Source: Solimonas aquatica (GTDB taxonomy: Bacteria > Pseudomonadota > Gammaproteobacteria > Nevskiales > Nevskiaceae). Taken from it: 64,000 nt of DNA. The notes under the pieces are model-generated. The model did no database searches, was not told where the DNA came from, and saw nothing but the letters and a program-made list of their open reading frames with translations. Of the stretch, positions 41,896 to 51,088 are shown piece by piece (position 1 is the first letter of the stretch; each line of letters starts with the position of its first letter). The position numbers were made by a program, and so were the translations under genes. The stretch spans positions 118,837-182,836 of the forward strand of contig NZ_FOFS01000013.1 of the NCBI RefSeq assembly GCF_900111015.1, in the 5' to 3' direction.

Positions 41896-43029
41896 ATGAA
41901 CCGCCCTGCCCCCTCGGCCGCCGAACGCTACGCGGCGCTGGCCGGCGCGCTGCACAAGCAGCGCCTGCCTGCGGCGCTGCTCTGTCTGGAGCGGCTGGAG
42001 GCTCGCGCCGCGCAATTGCTGCGCGAAGCCGGCGACCTGCCGCTGCGCCTGCTCAGTTCCTCGCTGCGCTGCCTGCCGATGCTGCGTCACCTGCTCGACC
42101 TGGATCCGCGCTGGCAGGGCCTGCTCTGCCACGATCCGCGCGAAGCCATCTGGCTCGCGGCGCAGGGCCTGGATGACATCGTGCTGAGCCAGCCCACCCT
42201 CGATCCGGTACAGCTGCGCGCCATTGCCCATCAGGCCACGCTGGGCCGGCGCATCAGCCTGGCCATCGATGATCCCTTGCAGATCGACGCGGCCGAGGAC
42301 GCGGCACGCGAACTGGGTTGCCGGCTGGAACTGATGCTGGACCTGCATCTGGGTTCGCCGCGTGCCGGCCAGCCGCAGCTCAGCGCGCTGCGCGAACCGA
42401 CGCAGGCCGTGCGTCTGGCCAAGCGCATCGGCGCCAGCAATGGGCTGGTGCATCTGCGCGGCGTGCTGGCGCATCGTTTTGCCGGCGATGCACAGCGCCT
42501 GCAGCCCGGGCTCGCCGGTCTGGCGCAGCGCAAGCGTCTGGAGCGCCAGCAAAGCCTTGGCATCAGACGCCGCGAAGCCTTTCTCGCCGCGCTGCACGAC
42601 GTCGGCTTCGAGCCGGAGCTGATGCTCGGTGCCTTGCACCCGGAATCCGGCGCCGAGCGCGCGCGCGGCCTGACGCAGCTCTGCGTCGGCGACGCCCTGC
42701 TGCGCGGCAGCAACGATGAACTGCCGCCGCTGCTGCTGGCCCTACCGGTGCTGCGCTGTGCCGGCGATGCGCAACGGGTCTGTCATGGCGGTGGCCTGCC
42801 CTTGCAAGTGCAGCTGCCGGGCGGCGTCAGCCTGCTCCGGTCGGTCGCGGACGGACCGGTCCTGCGCCTGGACACCGGCACGCGGCCGACGCTCGGCGAG
42901 CCGGTATTCTTTTCGAGCCAGGACACTCTCGCCTTGCTGGAACGCAGCGAGCAACTGCTGGTCGTGCGTGAACAACAGCTCGTGGATCGCTGGCCGACCT
43001 ATCGCGGCCAGCAGCAGCTGTTCTTATAG
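41896..43029 (+). CDS. Alanine-racemase-fold paralogue lacking the PLP lysine
   Basis: The 377-residue protein resembles its neighbour (40561-41829) end to end and closes with VDRWPTYRG against VERWPVFRG. The K81 position of the neighbour aligns to S55 (RLLSSSL), so the Schiff-base lysine is lost. There is no Tat or Sec signal, so it should stay in the cytoplasm. It could be a pseudoenzyme partner or regulator of the neighbouring PLP enzyme. Its 3' end overlaps the convergent SDR gene by 6 bp. Confidence 0.7.
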   Translation: MNRPAPSAAERYAALAGALHKQRLPAALLCLERLEARAAQLLREAGDLPLRLLSSSLRCLPMLRHLLDLDPRWQGLLCHDPREAIWLAAQGLDDIVLSQPTLDPVQLRAIAHQATLGRRISLAIDDPLQIDAAEDAARELGCRLELMLDLHLGSPRAGQPQLSALREPTQAVRLAKRIGASNGLVHLRGVLAHRFAGDAQRLQPGLAGLAQRKRLERQQSLGIRRREAFLAALHDVGFEPELMLGALHPESGAERARGLTQLCVGDALLRGSNDELPPLLLALPVLRCAGDAQRVCHGGGLPLQVQLPGGVSLLRSVADGPVLRLDTGTRPTLGEPVFFSSQDTLALLERSEQLLVVREQQLVDRWPTYRGQQQLFL

Positions 43030-43869
43030 CGAGCGACGCGCCTGCATGCGCGCGCCGGCGGTGACGAGGCGCTGATAGGCGCTGGGCAGCAGGCGCACCA
43101 GCAGATCCATGAACTTGGCATCCGGCCCCACCAGCACACGGCGCTTGTTGCCCCGCACCGCCTTGAGAATGATGCGCGCGGCGCGATTGGCCGAGGTGAT
43201 GAACAGCTTGTCGAAGTTGTCGCGCGCGGACTGCCCGTCCTTGGCCAGCAGCCCGTCCAGATTGCTGGACATGCGCGCCGCCTGGGCGATGTTGGTTTTG
43301 ATGCCGCCGGGATGCACGCTGGTCACACTCACCGGCGCGGCCGTCAATTCCATTTCCTGGCGCAGGCATTCGCTGAATCCACGCACCGCAAACTTGCTGG
43401 CGTTGTAGCAGCCGTTGGCCGGCACCGCGAACAGGCCGAAGATGCTGGAGGTGTTGATGATGTGGCCATCACCCGAGGCGCGCAGATGCGGCAGGAAGGC
43501 CTTGCTGCCGTAGACCACGCCCCAGAAGTTGATGTTCATGATCCACTCGAAGTCTTCATAGGCCACACCTTCGAGCGTGCTGCCCAGCGCCACGCCGGCA
43601 TTGTTGAAGATCAGATTGACCTTGCCGTGCTCGCGCACCACCGCATCGGCCCAGGCGTAGACCGCCTCGCGCTGCGAGACATCCAGGCGCGTGCTCGTCA
43701 CCCGCACCGGATAAGCCTTGAGCAGCGACATGGTCTGCGCCAGGCCCTGCTCGTTGACATCGCTCAAGGCCAGATGACAGCCCTGCTTGGCCAGCTCGAT
43801 GGCCAGTTCGCGGCCCATGCCGGAACCGGCGCCGGTGATGGCCGCCACCTTGTCCTGAAACGATTTCAT
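43024..43869 (-). CDS. SDR-family oxidoreductase
   Basis: The 281-residue classical SDR has TGAGSGMGRE for NAD(P), FNNAGVALG, the catalytic serine in NTSSIFG, and YNASK. Its length with a C-terminal extension resembles acyl or alcohol dehydrogenases found beside lipases. AGGGGAG precedes ATG 43869. It is divergent from a TetR gene across two operator-like palindromes, and so is probably part of that regulon. Confidence 0.88.
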   Translation of the reverse strand: MKSFQDKVAAITGAGSGMGRELAIELAKQGCHLALSDVNEQGLAQTMSLLKAYPVRVTSTRLDVSQREAVYAWADAVVREHGKVNLIFNNAGVALGSTLEGVAYEDFEWIMNINFWGVVYGSKAFLPHLRASGDGHIINTSSIFGLFAVPANGCYNASKFAVRGFSECLRQEMELTAAPVSVTSVHPGGIKTNIAQAARMSSNLDGLLAKDGQSARDNFDKLFITSANRAARIILKAVRGNKRRVLVGPDAKFMDLLVRLLPSAYQRLVTAGARMQARRSL

Positions 43870-43928
43870 CGACGCTCCCCTGGCTATCCGAATTGAATCG
43901 CCGCGCAAGCGCGCGGCTCTTTGAAATT

Positions 43929-43974
43929 TGACAAAAGACGTTGTCACTTTAAATTTGACAACAGTTCATGTCAA
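43929..43974. promoter_or_regulatory. Two operator-like palindromes between SDR and TetR genes
   Basis: Site 1 (43929-43946) is TGACAA-N6-TTGTCA. Site 2 (43955-43974) is TTGACA-N8-TGTCAA. Both sit inside a direct repeat of AAATTTGACAA with a 26-bp period, in an A/T-rich gap between divergent genes. The TetR protein at 43984 is the likely ligand, repressing both directions. Confidence 0.65.
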
Positions 43975-43983
43975 CATTGCCGC

Positions 43984-44715
43984 ATGCCTGAAAAACGCAA
44001 ATCCGGACGCGGCGCCAAGGCGCCCGCACCGGCACGAAAGAAAGCCGCCAAGGCCGCACCCGAGGGCCGCCGTTTCCGTGGGCTGGCGCCGGCCGAACGT
44101 CAGGCCCAGCGTCGCGAGCAGTTCGTGCAGGCCGGGCTCGAACTGTTCGGCACGCGCGGCTTTGCCGCCTGCGGCGTGCGCGAGCTGTGCGCGCAGGCGC
44201 GGCTCACCGAGCGCTATTTCTACGAATCCTTCGCCAATCGCGAAGCGCTGTTTCAAGCCGTCTACGAGCAGGCCTTTGCGCGTCTGCGCAACGCGGTGAC
44301 CGTGGCCATCGCCAGCGCGCCGCAGGACATCAGCCAGCTCTCGCGTCAGGCGATCCGCGCGGTGCTGCAGACCCTGCGCGACGATCCACGCCTGTCGCGC
44401 ATCCTGCTGATCGATGTGCTGGATATCGGCGCCGAGGTCAGCGCGCAATCGCGCCTGGCCACGCAAAGCTTTGTGCGCATCGTCGGCGAGCTGGTGGCAG
44501 CGATGTATCCGCAGCTGCCGGCGCACGGCGTCGAGGTGGAGCTGCTGGCCAACGGCCTGGTGGGCTCCACGCTGCACCTGATCATGCACTGGGCCTTCGG
44601 CGGTTTTCGCGAGCCGCTGGAGAGCATCGTCGCGCACTGCGCATTGTTCTACGAAGCGCTCGGCCTGCAGGCGCAGCGCCTGCTTGCGACGCCCGCACAG
44701 ACGACGCGGCACTGA
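43984..44715 (+). CDS. TetR-family transcriptional regulator
   Basis: The 243-residue regulator has a K/A/P-rich N-terminal tail (about residues 1-35), then the DNA-binding domain with FGTRGFAACGVRELCAQARL and RYFYESFANREALF. ATG 43984 excludes the operator region that an upstream start at 43921 would read through. The lipase-like gene begins 49 bp downstream and the SDR gene is divergent, so both are likely targets. Confidence 0.85.
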   Translation: MPEKRKSGRGAKAPAPARKKAAKAAPEGRRFRGLAPAERQAQRREQFVQAGLELFGTRGFAACGVRELCAQARLTERYFYESFANREALFQAVYEQAFARLRNAVTVAIASAPQDISQLSRQAIRAVLQTLRDDPRLSRILLIDVLDIGAEVSAQSRLATQSFVRIVGELVAAMYPQLPAHGVEVELLANGLVGSTLHLIMHWAFGGFREPLESIVAHCALFYEALGLQAQRLLATPAQTTRH

Positions 44716-44764
44716 GGATTTCGCGGTTTCGTTTCATTCATCGCCATTCAAGAAGGGGAACACC

Positions 44765-45712
44765 ATGCGTTTGCTGCTCAAGAGCCTGCTGGGGCTGGCT
44801 CTGCTCGCGGTCGTCTATCTGGCAGCCGATCATCTGGCGCCGGCGCCCATGGCGCGCGCCACGCTCGCGCTGCAACACCGGCTGGCAGGCCTCAAGCCTG
44901 CGCAAGCCGAGATTCCGGGATTCCGCATCGCCTATCTCGATTCGCAAAGCACCGACGCCGTCCCGCTGGTGCTGGTGCACGGCATCGGCGCCGACAAGGA
45001 CAACTTCGGCATGCTGGCCATGTTCCTGCGCGATTACCGCGTGATTGCGCTGGATCTGCCGGGCTTCGGCGCCAGTGACAAACCGCTGGACGGCGACTAC
45101 TCCATCACGGCGCAGGCCGAGCATCTGGGCCAGTTCCTCGATGCCCTGCATCTGCAGCAGGTTCATCTCGGCGGTAACTCCATGGGCGGCGCCATCGTGC
45201 TGGAGTACGCGCGCCAGCATCCCGAGCGCGTGCAGAGTCTGTGGCTGCTGGATCCCGCCGGCGTGCGCGGCCATGCCAAGGAATCGGAAATGCTGCGTCG
45301 CTATCGCGAGCACGGCGACATGGCCTTGTTCGCGCAGACGCCGGAACAGTTCGCCGGGGTGATGGACATCGCCATGGCCAGGCAGCCGCCCCTGCCCTAC
45401 AGCCTCAAGCACGAGCTGGCGCTGGCCGCCGCCGCCAACTATCCGCTGCACACGCGCATCTTCAAGTCACTGGTCGATGGCATGCCGGAACTCGATCAGA
45501 CCGCCGCGGGCCTGGCCACGCCGGCGCTGATCGTCTGGGGCGAGCTGGATCGCGTGCTGGATGTCAGCGGCGGTGAAGCGCTGCACAAGGCGCTGCCGAA
45601 CTCGCAGCTTGTGGTGCTGCCGGGCATCGGCCATCTGCCGATGCTGGAAGATCCTTATCACGTCGCCGCGGATTACCGGCGCTTCCGCGCCGGGCTTGCC
45701 GCGAGCCACTGA
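44765..45712 (+). CDS. Alpha/beta hydrolase (lipase-like), membrane-anchored
   Basis: The 315-residue hydrolase has an N-terminal hydrophobic helix (about residues 3-22), LVHGIGADKDNFG as oxyanion region, GNSMGG with the nucleophile serine, WGELDRVLD with the acid, and GIGHLP with the catalytic histidine. A periplasmic esterase or lipase role is likely. AGGGGAA precedes ATG 44765. It ends 15 bp before a bidirectional terminator. Confidence 0.85.
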   Translation: MRLLLKSLLGLALLAVVYLAADHLAPAPMARATLALQHRLAGLKPAQAEIPGFRIAYLDSQSTDAVPLVLVHGIGADKDNFGMLAMFLRDYRVIALDLPGFGASDKPLDGDYSITAQAEHLGQFLDALHLQQVHLGGNSMGGAIVLEYARQHPERVQSLWLLDPAGVRGHAKESEMLRRYREHGDMALFAQTPEQFAGVMDIAMARQPPLPYSLKHELALAAAANYPLHTRIFKSLVDGMPELDQTAAGLATPALIVWGELDRVLDVSGGEALHKALPNSQLVVLPGIGHLPMLEDPYHVAADYRRFRAGLAASH

Positions 45713-45727
45713 GCGGATCGGCAAAAC

Positions 45728-45759
45728 AAAAAAGGGCGCCGCGAGGGCGCCCTTTTTTT
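45728..45759. terminator. Bidirectional rho-independent terminator
   Basis: GGGCGCC pairs with GGCGCCC around a short loop, flanked by A and T tracts, between the convergent hydrolase and Ig-like lipoprotein genes. Confidence 0.9.
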
Positions 45760-45778
45760 ACCTGTCCCGCTCAGATCA

Positions 45779-47386
45779 TCACGGCGTGACGCTGGTTGCC
45801 GTCGAGCAGGCGGCGTAGACCTGCCGCGTGCCGATGACGGCCAGAACGCCGGGGTTGTAGGTCAGGCGAATCGCGTCGAAGTTGTTGTGCGACTGCATGG
45901 ACACCAGCGCGGTATCGGCGCCGCTCAGACGCAGACCCAGCAGATCCACCGTCAGCGGTGAGTTCGGCGTGGTCGTCGAACTGGTGGATTCCACCACCGT
46001 ACCGCCACTCAGCACGTCAACCGTGAACTGCGCCGCCAGATCCACCTGCGCCAGCAAGCCGGTATCGTTGCCGACAATGAAACCAACGCGGCGCGGCGTT
46101 GTGGTGCTGGCCGCAAACTGAGTGCCGGTCGGTGCCGTCACCGTCACCGACATGGTGCCCAGGGTGAGCAGGCCCACCAGCGTGGACATCTTGCCGTAGT
46201 TCTCCGGATCGGCATCCACGATGTTGATCTCATCGCTGACGTTGCACAGCAAGCCGCCACTGCACAGGCCGCCATAGGCTACCGTTGGAGGTGGCGAGTT
46301 AGTCGGGAACGGCGTGGTGCAGCCGACGGTGCTGTTGCCCACCAGCAGCGCCGCCGTGGCGGTGCTGTTGCTCATGCCGCTGGTGTTCTTCAGCGTCGCG
46401 GTGATGGTGGTGTTGCCAAAGGCATTGCTGCTGCCCGCGCCGGTGTACACGCCGGTGGCGGTACCAGTCGCATCGACAGTCGCCACCGCAGTATCCGAGC
46501 TGGTCCAGTTCAGCAGGCTGGGATCGAGCGTCGCGGTCGTGGCGCTGCTGCCGGAACCGAAGATGCCGATGGCCTTGAACAGTTTGGTATTGCCGGTGCC
46601 GATGCTGGCGGTTGCCGGATCGAGATCGACCTGGATGCCGGTCAGCGCGGCATTGCCAACCACCACCGTCACGGTGGCGTCAGGCAGCGTCGCGGTGCTG
46701 GCCAGCGTGGTCGCCGCCCTCACGGTGGTGGTGCCGGTGGCCACCGGCGTCGCTACCGTGACCTTGTCCGCCTGAGTATTCGGATTGCTGCCCGGAGAAA
46801 CCGTGAGCTTGCCGGTATCGGCCGCAGTCCAGTCCACCACCGCATCGCTGGGCAGATTCGAAATGCTGCTGTCCGAGTAGACACCATAGGCCTTCAGCTT
46901 CAGCGTCGAGCCCAGCGGCAGATTCAGCGAAGCGCCCGTCGCCGGATTGGCCGAAGGCGTACCGTCGTCGTTCGGAACCCGCACCACCACCGAGGTCAGC
47001 ACCGGCGGCGTGACGTTCAGCGTCACCGAGTTGCTGGTCACGCCATTCTTGCTCGCCGTGATGATCACCGTGCCGGCGGCCTTGGTGGTCACCAGACCCG
47101 CGCTGCTGATCGTTGCCGAGTTAGCCGGCGAGGCCGTGTAGTCGGCACTGGTGACAGCCGAGGTGTTGCTGCTCGGGCAATCCACGCCGGGCTGGCAGCT
47201 GTAATGACCTTGCAGCGACAGCTGCACAGTCTGTCCCAAAGCCGGCGTGGCGGACTGCCCCGTGGCCAGGCTCAGCGTCAGCTGGTCCAGCGAAGACTCG
47301 AAATCCGGAGCCTGCACTGATCCCCCGCTGCAGGCGCCCAGGGCCAAGAGGCCCAGCGCAGCCAAAAGCAATCGAACCGCTTTCAT
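45779..47386 (-). CDS. Ig-like (Big_2-type) repeat lipoprotein
   Basis: The 535-residue lipoprotein has a signal ending LALGAC, followed by several bacterial Ig-like domains, recognisable from repeated W-[TS]-[SA]-x-[DP] turns (VDWTAAD, LNWTSSD) and VTVxxG closings. T, S, V and A dominate, typical of exported adhesins. The C-terminal third (VAYGGLCSGG onward) is a different, cysteine-containing domain that I do not recognise. GGGAGTG precedes ATG 47386. It is divergent from the OmpA/TSP3 gene, so both may serve the surface. Confidence 0.8.
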   Translation of the reverse strand: MKAVRLLLAALGLLALGACSGGSVQAPDFESSLDQLTLSLATGQSATPALGQTVQLSLQGHYSCQPGVDCPSSNTSAVTSADYTASPANSATISSAGLVTTKAAGTVIITASKNGVTSNSVTLNVTPPVLTSVVVRVPNDDGTPSANPATGASLNLPLGSTLKLKAYGVYSDSSISNLPSDAVVDWTAADTGKLTVSPGSNPNTQADKVTVATPVATGTTTVRAATTLASTATLPDATVTVVVGNAALTGIQVDLDPATASIGTGNTKLFKAIGIFGSGSSATTATLDPSLLNWTSSDTAVATVDATGTATGVYTGAGSSNAFGNTTITATLKNTSGMSNSTATAALLVGNSTVGCTTPFPTNSPPPTVAYGGLCSGGLLCNVSDEINIVDADPENYGKMSTLVGLLTLGTMSVTVTAPTGTQFAASTTTPRRVGFIVGNDTGLLAQVDLAAQFTVDVLSGGTVVESTSSTTTPNSPLTVDLLGLRLSGADTALVSMQSHNNFDAIRLTYNPGVLAVIGTRQVYAACSTATSVTP

Positions 47387-47420
47387 TTCACACTCCCTGT
47401 TTGGAACGCTTCCCGGCCAG

Positions 47421-47426
47421 ATTATA
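47421..47426 (-). promoter_or_regulatory. Candidate -10 element for the Ig-like lipoprotein
   Basis: The minus strand reads TATAAT 35 bases before ATG 47386. The hexamer at 17 bp (CACACA) is a poor -35, so the promoter is tentative. The rest of 47387-47638 is A/T-richer than average and holds no gene; the promoter of the divergent OmpA-like gene is presumably there too. Confidence 0.4.
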
Positions 47427-47638
47427 TTGATCGGAGTCCGCACTGTGTGTTTACGGCGCCGAGCGAAGCAATCATAATCCAGAAATTGCTGCGGTACAGT
47501 ATCAGCAAGACTTTGTGTGCGATTGAAAACCCGCACAAGAAGTACAGACAAACACGTAAGGATGTAAGAAGCGCTCGACGCCCTTCATTGCCAATTTCGC
47601 GATGGAACGGCGACTCATCTAGGGACGGGAGATTGGGA

Positions 47639-49147
47639 ATGCGGAAACTCGGTTGGCTGCTTGCTGCCGTCGCGCTCTGGGCGACCAGCGCCATGGCTCA
47701 GACGCAGTTGCCCAGGGGTGTGGACTACGATGCGCGCTGGTATATCGCGCCTTCGCTGGGCGTCCTCTTCTCTGACACGGGCTCGGGTCCCATGGGCTCC
47801 CTGGCCCTGGGCCGCTCCATTTCACCCTGGTTCGGTGTTGAAGTCGAAGGCGGCTACGGCTACTACGACGTCAGCGACCTGATCAAGGCCAATGACTACA
47901 AGCGCGGTGTGCTCGGCTTCAACCTGCTGGGTTACCTGACCAGCGACGAGTCCGCGATCCGTCCTTACCTGGTCGGCAACCTCAACGGCCACTACATCCA
48001 CTTCCTGCAGGAGAAGCTCACCGGTGGCGGCGCGGGCGCCGGCATCGGCCTGATCTTCAATCTCAGCCGCAGCTTCGATCTGCGTACGGAAGTGCGCTAC
48101 AACCTCGACTTCGCCAGCTCCAAGGGCGCCGTGCAGGATGCAACCTTCAATCTGTGGAGCGGCACCGTGGGCCTGCGTTACCGCTTCGGCCCCGACCCGA
48201 ACGACGATGACGGCGACGGCGTGCCGAACTGGCGTGACCGCTGCCCCGACACGCCCAAGGGCGTGGTCGTGAATGCCGATGGCTGCCCGCTGGACAGCGA
48301 CGGCGACGGTGTGCCGGATTACCTCGACAAGTGCCCGAACACGCCGAAGGGTATCCCGGTGGGCGCGGATGGTTGCGAGATCGACTCCGACGGCGACGGC
48401 GTGCCGGATCGTCTCGACAAGTGCCCGAACACGCCGCGCGGCGTACAGGTGGATGCGGAAGGCTGCCCGCTCGACAGCGACGGCGACGGCGTGCCCGACT
48501 ACCTCGACAAGTGCCCCGGCACCCCGCCCGGCACCAAGGTCAACGCCGACGGCTGCTCCAGCGCCGATTCCGATGGCGATGGCATTCCGGACGATCTCGA
48601 CCGCTGCAAGAACACGCCCAAGGGCATTCCGGTGGGTCCGGATGGCTGCCCGCTGGACAGCGACGGCGACGGCATCCCGGATTATCTGGATGAATGCCCG
48701 CACACCCCGCCGGGCGCCAAGGTGCTGCCCAATGGCTGCGCGCTGGTCGGCGACTGCCGCAAGCCGCGTCCGGGCGAGCAGGTCGATGCCAACGGTTGCG
48801 CGCTGGAGAAGAGCTTCATCCTCAAGGGCGTGAAGTTCGAGTTCGACTCCGACCGCCTGACTGCAGAAGCCAAGCGCATCCTGGATCAGGTGGCGCAGAC
48901 CCTGCAGGCTTATCCGAACGTGAGCGTGGAAGTGGCGGGTCACACCGACAACATCGGTTCGGACAGCTACAACCTGGGCCTCTCGGAGCGTCGTGCGATT
49001 GCGGTGAAGCGTTATCTGGTCGAGCACAGCGTGAAGGCCGATCACATGCGCCCGGTGGGTTACGGCGAGACGCGCCCGATCGACAGCAACGAAACCGACG
49101 CCGGCCGCGAGAACAACCGACGCGTGGAACTGACGGTCATCGAATAA
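47639..49147 (+). CDS. OmpA-family protein with six TSP3 calcium repeats
   Basis: The 502-residue outer-membrane protein has a signal peptide (to about residue 22, TSAMAQ), an eight-stranded OmpA-like barrel (about 23-186), six thrombospondin type-3-like repeats of 30-31 residues (DSDGDGVPDYLDKCPNTP type, starting at residue 189), and a C-terminal OmpA peptidoglycan-binding domain (VKFEFDSDRL...GYGETRPIDSNET). GGGAGATTGGGA precedes ATG 47639. Calcium-dependent stiffening of the linker is expected from the repeats. Confidence 0.92.
   Translation: MRKLGWLLAAVALWATSAMAQTQLPRGVDYDARWYIAPSLGVLFSDTGSGPMGSLALGRSISPWFGVEVEGGYGYYDVSDLIKANDYKRGVLGFNLLGYLTSDESAIRPYLVGNLNGHYIHFLQEKLTGGGAGAGIGLIFNLSRSFDLRTEVRYNLDFASSKGAVQDATFNLWSGTVGLRYRFGPDPNDDDGDGVPNWRDRCPDTPKGVVVNADGCPLDSDGDGVPDYLDKCPNTPKGIPVGADGCEIDSDGDGVPDRLDKCPNTPRGVQVDAEGCPLDSDGDGVPDYLDKCPGTPPGTKVNADGCSSADSDGDGIPDDLDRCKNTPKGIPVGPDGCPLDSDGDGIPDYLDECPHTPPGAKVLPNGCALVGDCRKPRPGEQVDANGCALEKSFILKGVKFEFDSDRLTAEAKRILDQVAQTLQAYPNVSVEVAGHTDNIGSDSYNLGLSERRAIAVKRYLVEHSVKADHMRPVGYGETRPIDSNETDAGRENNRRVELTVIE
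48203..48745 (+). repeat. Six tandem 90-bp TSP3-coding repeats
   Basis: Units of 30, 30, 30, 31, 30 and 30 codons each begin D-x-D-G-D-G-[VI]-P and contain two cysteines. They differ by substitution, so the array is old rather than newly expanded, but it remains a likely site of unit gain or loss. Confidence 0.85.
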
Positions 49148-49173
49148 ACGACGAAGTAAGGCGTTCCCTGACC

Positions 49174-49204
49174 AGGCCCCGCGTGCAAACGCGGGGCCTT
49201 TTTC
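49174..49204 (+). terminator. Rho-independent terminator after the OmpA/TSP3 gene
   Basis: AGGCCCCGC pairs with GCGGGGCCT around GTGCAAAC, followed by a T-tract, 26 bases after the stop codon. Confidence 0.92.
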
Positions 49205-49256
49205 TTGGCGCGATCCGGCAGGCGCGCAGGCTTGCAGAAAAAGCGCCGGAAACGAC

Positions 49257-49282
49257 AAAGGCCGGGATCGCTCCCGGCCTTT
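49257..49282 (-). terminator. Rho-independent terminator after etfA
   Basis: AAAGGCCGGGA and TCCCGGCCTTT form an 11-bp perfect stem with loop TCGC, 20 bases beyond the etfA stop on the minus strand. Confidence 0.88.
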
Positions 49283-49302
49283 GTGTGTACCGCCAGCCGC
49301 GC

Positions 49303-50238
49303 TTACAGCTTGGAGCTCAGCTCCGGCACCGCCGTGAACAGATCGGCGACGAGGCCGAAGTCGGCCACTTCGAAGATCGGCGCTTCGGCATCCTTGTTGA
49401 TGGCGACGATGGTGCGCGCATCCTTGATGCCGGCCAGATGCTGGATCGCACCGGAGATGCCGATGGCGAAGTACAGCTCAGGGGCGATGATCTTGCCGGT
49501 CTGACCGACCTGCATATCGTTCGGCACATAGCCCGAGTCCACGGCGGCGCGCGAGGCACCGACGCCGGCGCCGATCTTGTCGGCCAGCTCGTAGATGATC
49601 TTGAAGTTGTCGGACGAACCCATGGCGCGACCACCCGAAACCACGCGGGCGGCGGACTGCAGGTCGGGACGCTCGGACTTCTGCGCTTCCAGCTTCACGA
49701 AGCGGGTGTGGCCCGGCAGCGTGGCGCTGATGCTCAGGGTTTCAACTGCGGCGCTGCCGCCCTGGGCGACGGCGGTGAACGAGGCCAGACGCACGGTGGC
49801 GACCACGATGCCGGCCGGCGCCTCGACGGTGGTGATGGCGTTGCCGGCGTAGGTCGGACGGTCGAAGCTGGACGCGCCGTGCACGGCCATGATGTCGGAA
49901 ACCTGCTGCACGTCGAGCTTGGCGGCGACGCGCGGCGCGAGGTCCTTGCCGAAGGTGGTGCCGGGGAACAGCAGATGCGTGTAGCCGCTCTTGGCCACTT
50001 CCACGATCTGCGGCGCCAGCAGGGCGGCCAGGGCCTGGGTGTTGGCGGCGTTGTTCACCACCAGCACCTTGGTGACGCCGGCCAGCTGCGCGGCCTGCGC
50101 GGCGACGGCGGCGCCATCGGCGGCCAGCACCAGCACATCCACCTCACCACCGATCTTGGCGGCGGCGGCGAGCGTCTTGGACACCGAGGCGTTGAGCTTG
50201 CCTTCGGCGTGTTCAGCAATGACGAGAATCTTGCTCAT
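49303..50238 (-). CDS. etfA: Electron transfer flavoprotein alpha subunit
   Basis: The 311-residue EtfA binds FAD in its C-terminal domain ([53 protein letters not shown]). With EtfB it accepts electrons from acyl-CoA and other dehydrogenases. It is 18 bp downstream of etfB. Confidence 0.97.
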   Translation of the reverse strand: MSKILVIAEHAEGKLNASVSKTLAAAAKIGGEVDVLVLAADGAAVAAQAAQLAGVTKVLVVNNAANTQALAALLAPQIVEVAKSGYTHLLFPGTTFGKDLAPRVAAKLDVQQVSDIMAVHGASSFDRPTYAGNAITTVEAPAGIVVATVRLASFTAVAQGGSAAVETLSISATLPGHTRFVKLEAQKSERPDLQSAARVVSGGRAMGSSDNFKIIYELADKIGAGVGASRAAVDSGYVPNDMQVGQTGKIIAPELYFAIGISGAIQHLAGIKDARTIVAINKDAEAPIFEVADFGLVADLFTAVPELSSKL

Positions 50239-50256
50239 GTGTCTTCACCCAATCCT

Positions 50257-51003
50257 TTAGAGGAGGCCCTTGGCCTTCAGCGCGGCGACCAGCTCATCGA
50301 CGGTCTTGACGACGATGCCCTTCGAGCGCGAGGGCGGCGGGCTGGTCTTGGTGGTCTTGATGCCGGCGGCGGCGGTCACGCCCAGATCGCCCAGCGTGGT
50401 GGTGTCCAGCGGCTTCTTCTTCGCCTTCATGATGTCCGGCAGCTTCAGATAGCGCGGCTCGTTCAGGCGCAGGTCGGCGGTGATCACCGCCGGCAGATCC
50501 ACTTCCAGGGTTTCCAGGCCGGCGTCCACTTCGCGGGTCACCACGGCCTTGCCGCCGTCCACGTCCACCCTGGAGGCGAAGGTGGCCTGGGCGATGTCGA
50601 GCAGGCTCGCCACCATCTGGCCGGTCTGGTTGGCATCGTCATCGATGGCCTGCTTGCCGGCGATGAACAGCTGCGCGCCTTCCTTCTTGAACACGGCGGC
50701 CAGGGCCTTGGCGGCGGTCAGCGGCTGCACTTCGCCGGCTTCCTTGATCAGGATCGCACGGTCGGCGCCGAAGGCCAGCGCGGTGCGCAGGGTTTCTTCG
50801 GACTTCTCGCTGCCGATGGAGACGGCCACGATCTCGGTGATCTTGCCCTTCTCACGCAGACGCACCGCCTCTTCCATGGCGATTTCGTCGAAGGGGTTCA
50901 TCGAGTGTTTGACGCCGTCGGTGACCACACCGGAACCGTCGGACTTCACCTGGATGCGGACGTTGTAGTCCACCACGCGCTTGACGCTGACTAAGGCTTT
51001 CAT
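50257..51003 (-). CDS. etfB: Electron transfer flavoprotein beta subunit
   Basis: The 248-residue EtfB begins [17 protein letters not shown] and has the AMP-binding and partner segment [18 protein letters not shown]. It pairs with EtfA. The start is ATG 51003, and the 85-bp gap from the ETF-QO gene holds a further promoter or simple leader. Confidence 0.97.
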   Translation of the reverse strand: MKALVSVKRVVDYNVRIQVKSDGSGVVTDGVKHSMNPFDEIAMEEAVRLREKGKITEIVAVSIGSEKSEETLRTALAFGADRAILIKEAGEVQPLTAAKALAAVFKKEGAQLFIAGKQAIDDDANQTGQMVASLLDIAQATFASRVDVDGGKAVVTREVDAGLETLEVDLPAVITADLRLNEPRYLKLPDIMKAKKKPLDTTTLGDLGVTAAAGIKTTKTSPPPSRSKGIVVKTVDELVAALKAKGLL

Positions 51004-51088
51004 TTCTTCCCTCTTGAACTACGGATGCTGTAGAAATCTTCGAGCAATACGCGCCGCGCGCAGGCGGCACGCTTATGGTTTTACCGTC

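Noticed and set aside
48203..48745. Tandem repeats that might suggest a CRISPR array
   Set aside because: The units are in frame inside a gene and encode TSP3 calcium repeats, without unique spacers.
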